Assembly (NCBI GenBank): GCA_000509105.1 | Contig: BAIF02000086.1 | Coordinates: 1-36,520, forward strand | From: Clostridiales bacterium VE202-21 | GTDB taxonomy: Bacteria > Bacillota > Clostridia > Lachnospirales > Lachnospiraceae | DNA: 36,520 bases | Reading direction: 5' to 3' | In this document: piece by piece, positions 25,638-34,746 of the stretch | Position numbering within the stretch: the first letter of the stretch is position 1 | Layout: the number at the start of each line of letters is the position of its first letter | Program-made: the position numbers and the translations under genes | The notes under the pieces: generated by a model | The model's input: only the letters and a program-made list of their open reading frames with translations | What the model was told of the DNA's origin: nothing | Databases searched by the model: none

Positions 25638-26831
25638 ATGAATAAAAAAGAAGTACTTGAAATCAGAAAACAGTTTACACCTGCAAACTGTGCAATTACC
25701 CGCATTTGTGGATGTTATGTAGACCATGAAAAGAATAAAAAAATGGAGTCCAGAGATGCATTTCTCTCGCTGCCGGAGGAGGAAGCATTTAAATATTTTG
25801 ATATTTTCAAAAAGACATTATCAGGGGCAATGGGACGCAATATGCTGAACATGGAATTTCCGCTGGATGCAGAGATGCCCGGAGGGACCCAGGAGTTTTT
25901 GATGAAGCTCAGGGCCAGCAAGCTGGAAGATGATATGCTGCTAGAAGAATTCTATGATAAGATTATTGACAGTTACATATATGAAGAGAATTATTATATT
26001 GTCCTGATCCATGCAATGTATGATATTCCAGGCAAATCATCCGATGATATGGAGATGTTTGACGCATCCGATAATGTATACGAATATCTCCTGTGCAGCA
26101 TTTGTCCTGTAAGCCTGTCAAAGCCAGGCCTTTGCTACAATGCGGAGGACAACCGGATTCAGGACAGAATTCGTGACTGGATTGTGGACATGCCGGATAA
26201 GGGCTTTTTGTTTCCAGCATTTACAGATCGTAATATGGATATCCATGGCGTTCTGTATTATACGAAAAAGTCAGAAGATCTGCAGGAAGAGATGATTGAC
26301 CGCGTACTGGGGGCACAGATGCCTATGTCCGCAGACACCCAGAAAGAGACATTCCAGCTTCTGATCGAAGATACGCTGGGTGAAGACGGCGACTACGAAA
26401 CTGTCCGCAGCATCCATGAAACTTTAAACGATATGATTGAAGAACATAAGGAAGAGCCGGAGCCGCTGGCGCTGGACAAGACCGATGTAAAAAAGTTATT
26501 TGAGAAGAGCGGAGTGCCAAACGAGAAGATGGAGGAATTCGATAAGAACTTTGAGGAGACGGCAGGAGAAAAGGCTTCCCTGCTTGCTGCAAATATTGCA
26601 GAGACAAGAAAGTTCAATATTGAAACACCGGATGTTATCATCAAAGTCAATCCGGAACGGATGGATCTTGTGGAAACAAGAGTGATCGATGGCAGGCAGT
26701 GCCTGGTTATCGCGGTAGATGACCACATTGAGGTAAATGGAATCAATGTACGCACGATGAAGGCCCCCGGAAGTATTACCGTTGCCGGAAACTCTGAATC
26801 CGGGGAGGAAGAACCGCCCTGGAATGAATAG
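25638..26831 (+). CDS. DUF4317 domain-containing protein
   Basis: A 397-residue cytosolic protein recognised as the DUF4317 family, which is widespread in Lachnospiraceae and has no known function. The N terminus MNKKEVLEIRKQFTPANCAITRICGCYVD is characteristic, as is GALGRN-like LSGAMGRNMLNMEFP. The rest is acidic and helical, without catalytic motifs I recognise or membrane segments. The start follows AGAGGGAAG. It stands alone between the MITE-like element and a hairpin that terminates the opposite strand. Confidence 0.85.
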   Translation: MNKKEVLEIRKQFTPANCAITRICGCYVDHEKNKKMESRDAFLSLPEEEAFKYFDIFKKTLSGAMGRNMLNMEFPLDAEMPGGTQEFLMKLRASKLEDDMLLEEFYDKIIDSYIYEENYYIVLIHAMYDIPGKSSDDMEMFDASDNVYEYLLCSICPVSLSKPGLCYNAEDNRIQDRIRDWIVDMPDKGFLFPAFTDRNMDIHGVLYYTKKSEDLQEEMIDRVLGAQMPMSADTQKETFQLLIEDTLGEDGDYETVRSIHETLNDMIEEHKEEPEPLALDKTDVKKLFEKSGVPNEKMEEFDKNFEETAGEKASLLAANIAETRKFNIETPDVIIKVNPERMDLVETRVIDGRQCLVIAVDDHIEVNGINVRTMKAPGSITVAGNSESGEEEPPWNE

Positions 26832-26859
26832 GAGCTTTTATTAATAAGTGAATAAAAGA

Positions 26860-26903
26860 GGATAAAAAGGGCTGAAAAGTGATTTCAAAATCATCTTTCA
26901 GCC
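26860..26903 (-). terminator. Intrinsic terminator of the GntR-type regulator gene
   Basis: GGCTGAAA (26870-26877) pairs with TTTCAGCC (26896-26903), extended inside by TGATT/AATCA. On the minus strand the stem exits into CCCTTTTTATCC. It lies 28 bp beyond the stop of the minus-strand regulator. On the plus strand it may also stop the DUF4317 transcript, though without a T-run. Confidence 0.7.
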
Positions 26904-26930
26904 TCGCTTATATTCCTTAGGTTTATTGTT

Positions 26931-28376
26931 CTAAAATCCTGTTACTTTTTCAGCCTTATGAATTCCCAAATCCAGCAGTGTCTGTTTGGTTGAGACAAAA
27001 TTATTTACGAACAGCTGCCGGCAGGCGGCGGCCAGTTCTGTGCCATCAGGCGTTTGGCAGCCTTTCAAAATAGAGTCAACGGTCCCGGGCCATCCGGGAA
27101 TGGATTCGTTTCCGGTAGTCTCGAGGCGTAGGATACTGCCCTTTAACAGCAGGTGTGTGAGCTTGCTGTAAATTTCGCGTATTGCTGCCAGTGGACAGCT
27201 GCGGACAATGGCCTGCAGTACGGCGCTCACCGTAGCGACTCTGGAGCGTTCATGCCCCGGGATTGATGCCGCATATACAATGTCTTCCAGAAGTGGTTCT
27301 GAAATATACGGAAAAGTGTATGCCATAACCGCCTCTCCCGTAATGGCCAGAAACTGCAGCGCTTCCAGGAAGATGATCATATTGTCATCCAAAGTCAGAT
27401 CCTGGAGCTTTTGGGGAATCGAAGCATCACCGGCAAAAATTACCCGCGTCCCGATTCCGTTGAGTGTTTTCACTACCCCAAGCTTATTCATCAGCATAAT
27501 CGTACGCCTGGCCGTGATCTCTGAAATATGATAGGTGTCCGCAATAACAGAAATATGCGGCAGCAAAGTGCCCACCGGGTAAATGCCCTGGTTGATTTTA
27601 CAGATCAAATCAATTGCCACCACATCACAGTAGCGGGTTCGGCCCTTTTGCGGTTCCCAGTAAAAGAGTTCCTGGTTCAGGTCTTCAGGAATGGGCGGCA
27701 TATCCTCCAGATAGTTTTCTATAATCCAAAAGAAAGTTTCTGCAAGCTTATCAAGATGCCGTGTTGTGATGGCAGATCCGTATTTTTTATCATTTTGAAT
27801 ATACCGCAGGTATTCATCGGCCGTGCTATGTATAAGAATACCAGCTTTTTGATCTCCGCAAACCAGCCGGAGGATATCCAGAAAAGAACTTCCGGCAAAC
27901 GCGCTGATATCGTAGTACAGGCTGAGGGCTGTATGGCTGCCCAGAGCAAAAAGCGACTGTTCAAACTGTATCCACATATTCGTGTTTCGATACGGCAGAC
28001 TTTGGCTGTGAGTCTGTTCAAAAATACCCCCCGTTTCCATATGACTTGCGCCGTGGGAACATATGGCGGGAGAGAGCAGTTTTATGGCTTTGACAAGATC
28101 CAGTAGAGATTTGCTGCGCCGCTTAAAAATATCGCTCTCCAGATAATTCTGGAATGGCTTTGCCAGTACAATTGTAGCCTTCCCCCGGCACAACTTAATA
28201 AGTCCTTCAGCCTCCAGCATCTTGAGAGCTCTCTGGGCCGGGCAGTAGGACACCTGAAACATTTCGGCTATTTCTTTTGCAGATGGGAAGCGCGCACCAT
28301 CATCGTAAAAACCCAGTTGTATTTTACCGGCAAGGTTACGGTAGATTGTTTGTTCCTGGCTGTTATAATTAGACAT
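26931..28376 (-). CDS. GntR-family-like regulator with two winged-HTH domains
   Basis: A 481-residue protein with two GntR-type winged helix domains. The first (~8-72) reads IQLGFYDDGARFPSAKEIAEMF then PAQRALKMLEAEGLIKLCRGK. The second (~248-318) reads INQGIYPVGTLLPHISVIADTY then ITARRTIMLMNKLGVVKTLNG. Each is followed by a ~170-residue helical region without a known ligand-binding fold. I start it at 28376, where GAAAGGG precedes ATG; the longer frame to 28445 lacks a good site. It lies 75 bp downstream of the hybrid kinase gene on the same strand, so the two may form a signalling unit. Duplicated GntR domains in one chain are unusual. Confidence 0.82.
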   Translation of the reverse strand: MSNYNSQEQTIYRNLAGKIQLGFYDDGARFPSAKEIAEMFQVSYCPAQRALKMLEAEGLIKLCRGKATIVLAKPFQNYLESDIFKRRSKSLLDLVKAIKLLSPAICSHGASHMETGGIFEQTHSQSLPYRNTNMWIQFEQSLFALGSHTALSLYYDISAFAGSSFLDILRLVCGDQKAGILIHSTADEYLRYIQNDKKYGSAITTRHLDKLAETFFWIIENYLEDMPPIPEDLNQELFYWEPQKGRTRYCDVVAIDLICKINQGIYPVGTLLPHISVIADTYHISEITARRTIMLMNKLGVVKTLNGIGTRVIFAGDASIPQKLQDLTLDDNMIIFLEALQFLAITGEAVMAYTFPYISEPLLEDIVYAASIPGHERSRVATVSAVLQAIVRSCPLAAIREIYSKLTHLLLKGSILRLETTGNESIPGWPGTVDSILKGCQTPDGTELAAACRQLFVNNFVSTKQTLLDLGIHKAEKVTGF

Positions 28377-28451
28377 TGTGTCATCCCTTTCCTGAATATA
28401 ATACGATCTTTTTTTTATCATATCATACCGCGGTAGGATTTGCACATAAAA

Positions 28452-31232
28452 TCACAGGCAGAGGTATCTCTGCAAAGTTTCTATTAACAGGGTTACGTCA
28501 ATGGGTTTTGCAATATGGTCATCCATCCCGGCGCTGTATGCCTTTCCGATATCAGAGGTAAAAGCGTTGGCGGTCAGTGCAAGAATAGGAATATTCTTGG
28601 CATCTTCCCGCGCAAGGCCTCGAATTGCTTTTGTGGAATCATAACCGTTCATGACAGGCATCTGGATATCCATCAGGATTGCAGAATAGTATCCGGGCTC
28701 CGAGGCCTCGAACATATCAAGAGCTCTCCGCCCGTTTTCAGCAGTGTCTATTAATAGTTCCTGCATCTGGAGCAGTTCAGTGGCAATTTCACGGTTCAAG
28801 GCATTGTCCTCCACGAGCAGCACACGTTTTCCGGCAAGCTCCGGATGAACGATCTCTGCCTGGGAAGCAGCCGTTTCCAGCCTGCCGCTGTTTAAAAATG
28901 TCTGCAGGACATGCAGCATTTTGGATTTGAACAGCGGTTTTGTAATAAAGGCATCCGCGCCTGCGCTCAAAAATTCTGCTTCGATATCAGAATAATCATA
29001 GGCGGAGATAATGATAACAGGTACGTCTTCCCCCAGATTGCTTCGGATCGCTTTTAAGGTTTCTAATCCATCCATCTCCGGCATTTTCCAGTCTAGGATA
29101 ACTGCAAAAAAGTCATCCCCGCTGCGGTGTGCATCTGAGGTGCGGCGGACGGCCTCTGCTCCGGAGAGCACCCAGGAGCCCCGCATGCCCAGCTCATTTA
29201 AAAGCGCAGCGGCACTTTCGCATACGATTTCATCGTCATCTACGACAAGGACTGGCAGCCCTTCCAGTTCACTGTCACGGGGGATATCTTCATCAATCAG
29301 ATCAAACTGCAGCGTAACGGTGAACTGGCTTCCTTTTCCTATCTGGCTTGCTGCTTCGATAGATCCATTCATCATGCGCACAATATTTTCCGTAATAGCA
29401 AGTCCAAGGCCGGTTCCCTGGATCTTGCTGATACGGGAATCTTCGGCCCGGGAAAACGGCTCAAAAATGAACAGAATGAAATCTTCTGACATTCCGATGC
29501 CATTGTCTGTTACGATGAATTCAAATTGTCCTTTTTTATCTGACACAGACGGGATTTCTTTAATCTGCAGACTGACAGTGCCCTCGTCCGGCGTGTACTT
29601 TATGGCGTTAGAGAGGAGGTTCATGAGAACCTGCTGCAGCCGGTCTCCATCTGTAGTAATCTTTTCGTGCCGGACATCGCTGACACTGATCTTAAAGTTC
29701 AGTTTTTTTTCTGTAATGAGAGGCCTGCAAATATCGGAAACATTCTGAATCAGATCCGGGAGAGTCACCTCTTCCGGCTGCAGATCGATATTTCCGCTCT
29801 CGATTTTAGACATGTCCAGCACTTCATTGATAAGGTTTAGCAGATGACGGCTGGATACATTGATCTTATTCAGACAGTCACGGACCTTATCCCGCTCGTC
29901 GAGGTTGGCCTGGGCAATGGCAGCCATCCCCATGACAGCATTCATCGGAGTCCGTATGTCGTGTGACATAGTGGATAAGAAGTTGGTCTTCGCAGAATTG
30001 GCTACTTTGGCAGACTGATATGCATCCTCCAGAGCTTTACGCTGGCGTTCCTGTTCCCTTCTTTCTTCCGTTACATCGATACATACGCTGTAAAAGGAAG
30101 GAATCCCGTCCCAGCTGCTTTCAGCGTCTGCGTAGTACAGTGTCAGAGTCTGCGTCTTCGTCTGACCGCTGCGGGTAATAAAACGGGCCTCTGTAATCAT
30201 GTTTCCGCCGGTATGCTGCATCTTTTTCAAGAGGGTGTGCAGCCGGTCCCTGTCACCGGGATGTATGTAAGAACACTGGGAATGAAGTTCTGTTTCAAAC
30301 TGTTCTTTTGTATATCCGATGATTTTTAAAAATTCTGCCCCGTACCAGAGAACCGTGTTAAAATCCCTTGCGTCCAGGCGGGTGAAACCTCCCGGTATCG
30401 TTCTGAGAAGCGTTTCCCGTTCCTGGTCTTTTTTGGCCAGCTTATACTCTGCACTGTACATATCATGGGAAAGCTCAATGCGTGCTTTATGTCCTTTCCA
30501 GTTAATAAGCCTGTTTTTAATCATAAAAGTACGTTCCAGAATTGGATTATGAAATTCCCATTCATAAAATTCATCTGTTCGCAGCTTATTATTTGTACAG
30601 AAGGGACATGGAGAAGTCCTTCCCTGGATTACTTCGTAACATTTATGTCCGATTACTTTTTCTTTTGGGGTCTTTAGGGTTTCAACTGCGACCGCATTCA
30701 GATAAAGAAGCTCATATGTCTCTATATCACTGATGTAAATATTACCCATATAGCTGTCCATCATCCATTCAAAATACTTTCCTTTTTCCTCACTCTGAGC
30801 TGCCAGGTCGCTGATATCTGTCAGGACGGCAGAAAAAACAGGGCTGCCTGAGGCACTCACCCCTGTTAGGTTCCCTGTCATGCGGCATTTGATGCCGCCG
30901 TTTTGTTTTAACGGAAGTGTGAAATCCACTGTAAAAACAGTTTCCTTTTTGGTGACTGCATCAGCAGCAGCGTTCTGAATGCTCTTGAATTCCGTGATAT
31001 GGTTTTTAAGATACAGTCGTAGACTGGTAAAGTGTGACAGAAATTCTTTTTTTGTATATCCTGTGCTTTTGAAAAAACTATTGTTTGCATACAGCAGAGT
31101 CAGATCGTTGTCAAATATAAATCTGCATGCGCTGGAGCCGATGTTTTCCAGAAAAGCATTATATTTGCCGGCAATATCTTCCGATAATACAGCGGAGGGC
31201 TCTTTAACAGCCGGATCTCTTTCCAGTTCCAT
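28452..31232 (-). CDS. Cytosolic PAS hybrid histidine kinase with two receiver domains
   Basis: A 926-residue protein without membrane segments. The order is three PAS-type domains (~30-135, ~150-255, ~275-395), HisKA with phosphoacceptor H424 (STMSHDIRTPMNAVMG), HATPase (NLLSNAIKYTPDEG, VTDNGIGMS, GTGLGLAI), receiver 1 with D714 (AVILDWKMPEMDG) and receiver 2 with D855 (AILMDIQMPVMNGYDS). The second PAS contains CPFC (C209, C212), a possible metal or redox site. The start at 31232 follows AAAGGAGAT. The phosphorelay has no output domain of its own. The neighbouring GntR-type regulator or another protein may take the signal (inference). Confidence 0.92.
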   Translation of the reverse strand: MELERDPAVKEPSAVLSEDIAGKYNAFLENIGSSACRFIFDNDLTLLYANNSFFKSTGYTKKEFLSHFTSLRLYLKNHITEFKSIQNAAADAVTKKETVFTVDFTLPLKQNGGIKCRMTGNLTGVSASGSPVFSAVLTDISDLAAQSEEKGKYFEWMMDSYMGNIYISDIETYELLYLNAVAVETLKTPKEKVIGHKCYEVIQGRTSPCPFCTNNKLRTDEFYEWEFHNPILERTFMIKNRLINWKGHKARIELSHDMYSAEYKLAKKDQERETLLRTIPGGFTRLDARDFNTVLWYGAEFLKIIGYTKEQFETELHSQCSYIHPGDRDRLHTLLKKMQHTGGNMITEARFITRSGQTKTQTLTLYYADAESSWDGIPSFYSVCIDVTEERREQERQRKALEDAYQSAKVANSAKTNFLSTMSHDIRTPMNAVMGMAAIAQANLDERDKVRDCLNKINVSSRHLLNLINEVLDMSKIESGNIDLQPEEVTLPDLIQNVSDICRPLITEKKLNFKISVSDVRHEKITTDGDRLQQVLMNLLSNAIKYTPDEGTVSLQIKEIPSVSDKKGQFEFIVTDNGIGMSEDFILFIFEPFSRAEDSRISKIQGTGLGLAITENIVRMMNGSIEAASQIGKGSQFTVTLQFDLIDEDIPRDSELEGLPVLVVDDDEIVCESAAALLNELGMRGSWVLSGAEAVRRTSDAHRSGDDFFAVILDWKMPEMDGLETLKAIRSNLGEDVPVIIISAYDYSDIEAEFLSAGADAFITKPLFKSKMLHVLQTFLNSGRLETAASQAEIVHPELAGKRVLLVEDNALNREIATELLQMQELLIDTAENGRRALDMFEASEPGYYSAILMDIQMPVMNGYDSTKAIRGLAREDAKNIPILALTANAFTSDIGKAYSAGMDDHIAKPIDVTLLIETLQRYLCL

Positions 31233-31325
31233 GATTTTATCTCCTTTAATATATGAAAATCGTTTCGTGATCATTACTTCTTAAGGACAGCTGGCAATAC
31301 AGAACATTTCAATAAGTCCATAAGG

Positions 31326-31378
31326 CTAGTTCATATTATACTAGTTCATATTATATCTGAATAAATAAGGAAAAGCAA
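31326..31378 (-). promoter_or_regulatory. Tandem-duplicated -10 promoter of the hybrid kinase gene
   Basis: ctagttcatattata occurs twice in perfect tandem (31326-31340, 31341-31355). On the minus strand each copy holds TATAAT. The upstream copy has TTGCTT (31378-31373) at 17-bp spacing. The kinase start is ~110 bp downstream. Confidence 0.5.
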
Positions 31379-31572
31379 TAGGCAGTAGAGGTTATCATGC
31401 CTGACCGGACAGATCGGTGTAACAGTTCAGACCTGCCTGAACTGCTGCAGACCGGCAGGGATACAGCTTTTGGAAACGGGCAGGGTGTCTTGACGGGCGG
31501 AAATATGCGGTATAGAATAGAAACAGTTTAATAAAATCAGGAAAACGATTGAGGAAAGGATAAACCAAAGTT
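31379..31572. other. Spacer upstream of the aminotransferase
   Basis: No gene seen. A hairpin CAGTTCAG-acctgc-CTGAACTG lies at 31423-31444. The promoter of the + strand aminotransferase is probably near 31500-31540, where the DNA becomes AT-rich, but no consensus pair is clear. Confidence 0.3.
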
Positions 31573-32769
31573 ATGAAATATGATTTTACAACAATCATGG
31601 AACGGGCAGGACACGATGCGCTGGCAGTGGACACTATCCCAATGGAGGGCGTGGAGGTCAAGAAAGGATTTACACGGATTCCGATGTGGGTTGCAGATAT
31701 GAATTTCCCTACGCTTCCGACGATCCTTGAAGCAATGGAGGCCAGGCTGAAGCATCATCATTTCGGATATTTTGATATGCCGGATGTATATTATGACAGT
31801 ATTATTAACTGGCAGAAAGACCGTTTCGGGGTAACGGGCATGACGCGGGAGGACATAGGCTATGAAAATGGGGTTCTGGGCTGTGTATCATCCGCGCTCC
31901 AGGCGTTTACCGCTCCGGGAGAAACAGTGCTTATGCATGCCCCTGCCTACATTGGATTTACAAAAACCGTGGAAAGTATAGGACGAAAACTCGTTCTGAG
32001 TGAATTAGTGCGCAGCAACGGCGGCGCATGGCGCATGGATCTGGAAGACATGGAAAGAAAGCTTCGTGATAACCACATTCACTGCGTAATCTTCTGTTCC
32101 CCGCATAATCCTACGGGCAGAGTCTGGGATAGGGAAGAGCTTGAACAGGCCATGGTTTTATTTCAAAAATATGACTGTGTTGTGATATCGGATGAAATAT
32201 GGGCAGACCTGACACTGCCGGGGCACACTCATATCCCGCTGCAGTCTGTATCTGAGGATGCCAGGGAGCGGACTATTGCCGTCTATGCGCCATCCAAGAC
32301 ATTTAACCTGGCCGGACTGATTGGTTCATATCATGTGATTTATGCGCCGTACCTGCGCGACCGCATTGCAAAATATGCATCAGCTTCCCACTATAATTCC
32401 TGCAACGTTCTGTCCATGCATGCTCTGATCGGCGCTTACAAAGAGGAGGGCAGAGAGTGGGTGGATGAACTCAGGACAGTGCTGGGGGAAAACGCCGACT
32501 ATGCATACGAGTTTATTACCAATCATTTTGAAGGGGTATCCTTGGCAAAACCAGAGGGAACTTACATGCTGTTTTTGGATTGTGAAGCGTGGTGCAAAAA
32601 GCATGAACAATCACTGGATGATCTTTTAAGGGCGGGAGTTGAAGTCGGCGTCTTATGGCAGGATGGAAGGCCGTTCTATGGGAAATATTCTATCCGCGTC
32701 AATCTGGCACTTCCAAAGGTTCTGGTGGAAGAGGCTATGGAGAGACTGGCAAAATATGTATTCATATGA
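31573..32769 (+). CDS. MalY/PatB family PLP-dependent aminotransferase / C-S lyase
   Basis: A 398-residue fold-type I PLP enzyme. The family opening is clear (RIPMWVADMNFPTLPTILEA), as are the substrate loop FGYFDMPDVYYDSIINW, the CSPHNPTGRVW motif and the PLP-binding Lys242 in YAPSKTFNLAGLIGSY. Members are cystathionine beta-lyases or cysteine desulfhydrases, some with a regulatory role as in E. coli MalY. The start follows AAAGGATAAACC. It is monocistronic, ending in a strong terminator at 32794. Sulfur amino-acid metabolism is the likeliest role. Confidence 0.92.
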   Translation: MKYDFTTIMERAGHDALAVDTIPMEGVEVKKGFTRIPMWVADMNFPTLPTILEAMEARLKHHHFGYFDMPDVYYDSIINWQKDRFGVTGMTREDIGYENGVLGCVSSALQAFTAPGETVLMHAPAYIGFTKTVESIGRKLVLSELVRSNGGAWRMDLEDMERKLRDNHIHCVIFCSPHNPTGRVWDREELEQAMVLFQKYDCVVISDEIWADLTLPGHTHIPLQSVSEDARERTIAVYAPSKTFNLAGLIGSYHVIYAPYLRDRIAKYASASHYNSCNVLSMHALIGAYKEEGREWVDELRTVLGENADYAYEFITNHFEGVSLAKPEGTYMLFLDCEAWCKKHEQSLDDLLRAGVEVGVLWQDGRPFYGKYSIRVNLALPKVLVEEAMERLAKYVFI

Positions 32770-32793
32770 GTAGGAGTAAAGTTTCACTGGATA

Positions 32794-32833
32794 AAACCAC
32801 ATCGGATCGAAAGACACCGGTGTGGTTTTTTTT
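32794..32833 (+). terminator. Intrinsic terminator after the aminotransferase gene
   Basis: AAACCACATCGG (32794-32805) pairs with CCGGTGTGGTTT (32817-32828), followed by T's to 32833. The stem sequence is strikingly like the inner arms of the large palindrome at 9303-9320 (AAAACCACACCGG). Confidence 0.85.
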
Positions 32834-32895
32834 GAGAATAAGCATACTCTTTGACGCCGGAAGGGGGACAGTATACATTTGTATGGTTTTGGGGG

Positions 32896-32952
32896 TTGAA
32901 AAAAATAGTCAATCATGTATTCTGTAAGAAAGGACTGACCGGTTTAGTCAAA
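32896..32952 (+). promoter_or_regulatory. tetR promoter with AGTCAA operator elements
   Basis: TTGAAA (32896-32901), a 16-bp spacer and TATTCT (32918-32923). AGTCAA-type motifs lie between the boxes and downstream; GACT and AGTC (32933-32949) form a dyad. The same arrangement recurs upstream of the ABC ATPase gene, so this is probably an autoregulated TetR promoter. Confidence 0.55.
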
Positions 32953-32998
32953 GTAATTTTGATTAGTTAAAATGACTGAAGAGCGGAGGAGGGACAGT

Positions 32999-33622
32999 AT
33001 GAATGAGAAGTTTTTGGCACTTTCCGAGGAGAAGCAGCAGCGAGTTATTAACGCAGCCATGGAAGTGTTTGGGAAGAATGAGTATAAAAGGGCATCTACG
33101 GATTTGATTGCAGTTAAGGCCGGGATTTCGAAGGGGCTGCTTTTTTATTATTTTCATAACAAGAAGGAACTGTATCTGTATGTCTATCATTGTCTGATTG
33201 ATATTATGAAGGAGCAGATTGCGGACACGACTTTTCTGGAACTGACCGATTTTTTTGAACTGCTGCGCTATGCGGGCACTGGAAAAGCAGTTATACTTGA
33301 GAAGCATCCGTATATTCTGGAGTTTGCGATGCGGGCTTTTTACTCGGAGAATGAGATTGTGTCGGATGCATTAAAATCTTTCAATACCATGCAGGAAGAA
33401 GTAATGTACCAGATGTATTTTGGTCATATAGACACTTATAAATTTAAGGACAGCGTGGAGCCTTTTAAGGTTTATAAAATGCTCAGGTGGATGGGGGACG
33501 GTTATATCCACGATAAACAAATGGCTGGGAAAGCCATAGATATTAACGAACTGTTAAATGAATTTAATGATTGGATGGATATGATGAAGAAGCTGGTATA
33601 TAAGGAGGAGTATCAGTTTTAG
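32999..33622 (+). CDS. TetR/AcrR family repressor
   Basis: A 207-residue regulator. The N-terminal HTH (~15-60) reads RVINAAMEVFGKNEYKRASTDL then AVKAGISKGLLFYYFHNKKELY, the diagnostic TetR helix-turn-helix. The C-terminal part is a helical ligand-binding domain. The start at 32999 follows GCGGAGGAGG. It probably represses itself and the ABC exporter downstream through the shared AGTCAA/TTGACT elements. Its last codons (YKEEYQ) contain AAGGAGG, the same element that serves as ribosome binding site in the decayed copy ahead of the ATPase gene. Confidence 0.9.
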   Translation: MNEKFLALSEEKQQRVINAAMEVFGKNEYKRASTDLIAVKAGISKGLLFYYFHNKKELYLYVYHCLIDIMKEQIADTTFLELTDFFELLRYAGTGKAVILEKHPYILEFAMRAFYSENEIVSDALKSFNTMQEEVMYQMYFGHIDTYKFKDSVEPFKVYKMLRWMGDGYIHDKQMAGKAIDINELLNEFNDWMDMMKKLVYKEEYQF

Positions 33623-33681
33623 GAAGGGTGGCCAGGAAGAATTAAAAGAGATTAAAATCAAATAAAAATGCTGCAGAGGGG

Positions 33682-33740
33682 TTGTAAAAAATAGTCAATC
33701 CGGTATTCTGATATTAAGGTTTGACTGAGAAAGTCAAACC
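33682..33740 (+). promoter_or_regulatory. Second copy of the TetR-type promoter/operator, before the exporter genes
   Basis: TTGTAA (33682-33687), a 16-bp spacer and TATTCT (33704-33709), closely matching the tetR promoter including AATAGTCAATC in the spacer. Downstream GGTTTGACT (33718-33726) and AGTCAAACC (33732-33740) form a perfect 9-bp inverted repeat with a 5-bp gap, a good TetR operator candidate. Confidence 0.65.
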
Positions 33741-33783
33741 GGTCCGGACAATTTATTGCAGCGAACCAGGAGAGGAGCGCGTC

Positions 33784-33849
33784 ATGAATGGGAATTCAGG
33801 GGCTGGATAGACATGATGAGAAGGCTTATATATAAGGAGGAATATCAGA
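33784..33849 (+). pseudogene. Remnant of a second tetR copy (3' end fused to its start region)
   Basis: 33792-33848 matches the last codons of tetR (33560-33616) over 57 bases at about three quarters identity without gaps. In that frame it reads EFRGWIDMMRRLIYKEEYQ, against EFNDWMDMMKKLVYKEEYQ in the intact gene. Just before it, ATGAATG resembles the tetR start. The middle ~560 bases are missing. Together with the copied promoter this indicates a tandem tetR duplication followed by internal deletion. Its AAGGAGG now provides the ribosome binding site of the ATPase gene. Confidence 0.75.
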
Positions 33850-34746
33850 ATGAGCGTAATTGAGATCAGCCATATCACAAAAGATTATGGCAGGGGACGG
33901 GGCGTATTTGACGTAAGCTTCGGCGTGAAACAAGGAGAAGTTCTTGGGTTTTTGGGGCCTAATGGGGCTGGTAAGACAACAACTATCCGTCAGTTAATGG
34001 GATTCATTAAACCGGACAGCGGCAGCCTTTCGATCCGGGGGATGGACTGTTTCAAAGAGGCGGATAAGATACAGCAGTCACTTGGGTATCTGCCCGGCGA
34101 GATTGCCTTTATTGACTCCATGAATGGAATGGAGTTTATAAAATTCGTAGCAAAGATGAAGAATATGAATGGCCTCGGACGCGCGCAGGAGTTGATACAG
34201 ATGTTCGAGCTGAATGCGTCCGGAAAGCTCAAGAAGATGTCAAAAGGCATGAAGCAGAAGATAGGAATCGTGTGCGCCTTTATGGATACGAATTCGGACA
34301 TTCTGATTCTGGATGAACCTACTTCAGGTCTGGACCCATTGATGCAGAACCGTTTTGTGGAGCTGGTTCTTTCTGAGAAAAAGCAGGGAAAGACGATACT
34401 GATGTCTTCCCATATGTTTGAAGAAGTGGAACGTACATGCGACCGTACTGCTATTATCCGTGCCGGAAAATTAGTTGCCGTTGAGGAAATCGAAAAGCTT
34501 AAAGAGGGACGACAGAAGAATATTGAGGTTACCTTCAAGGATTCAGCCATGGCAGAGGCATTCGCCACAGACTTTCCGAGGGCAGCCTATCAGGCAGGAG
34601 GCAGGACTGTGACGGCCAGAGTCGGCAGAAATCTGGATTCTTTTGTAAAAAAGGCAGGCGAATATACAATAGTGGATTTAGATGTGCGGACGCAGAGCCT
34701 GGAAGAGTTCTTTATGCACTTTTACGGAGAGGGGGCGGACAGATAA
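33850..34746 (+). CDS. ABC exporter ATP-binding protein
   Basis: A 298-residue ATPase of an ABC-2 type exporter. Walker A is GPNGAGKTT (36-44), the signature is the variant MSKGMKQKI, Walker B is DILILDEPTSGLDP, and the H-loop sits in LMSSHMFEEVERTCDR. A C-terminal ~80-residue domain (NIEVTFKDSAMAEAF onward) is typical of drug and bacteriocin exporter ATPases. The stop overlaps the permease start by one base (TAATG). The ribosome binding site is AAGGAGG inside the tetR remnant. Confidence 0.93.
   Translation: MSVIEISHITKDYGRGRGVFDVSFGVKQGEVLGFLGPNGAGKTTTIRQLMGFIKPDSGSLSIRGMDCFKEADKIQQSLGYLPGEIAFIDSMNGMEFIKFVAKMKNMNGLGRAQELIQMFELNASGKLKKMSKGMKQKIGIVCAFMDTNSDILILDEPTSGLDPLMQNRFVELVLSEKKQGKTILMSSHMFEEVERTCDRTAIIRAGKLVAVEEIEKLKEGRQKNIEVTFKDSAMAEAFATDFPRAAYQAGGRTVTARVGRNLDSFVKKAGEYTIVDLDVRTQSLEEFFMHFYGEGADR

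Noticed and set aside
31326..31355. CRISPR-like tandem repeat
   Set aside because: Only two contiguous 15-bp copies without spacers and no cas genes.
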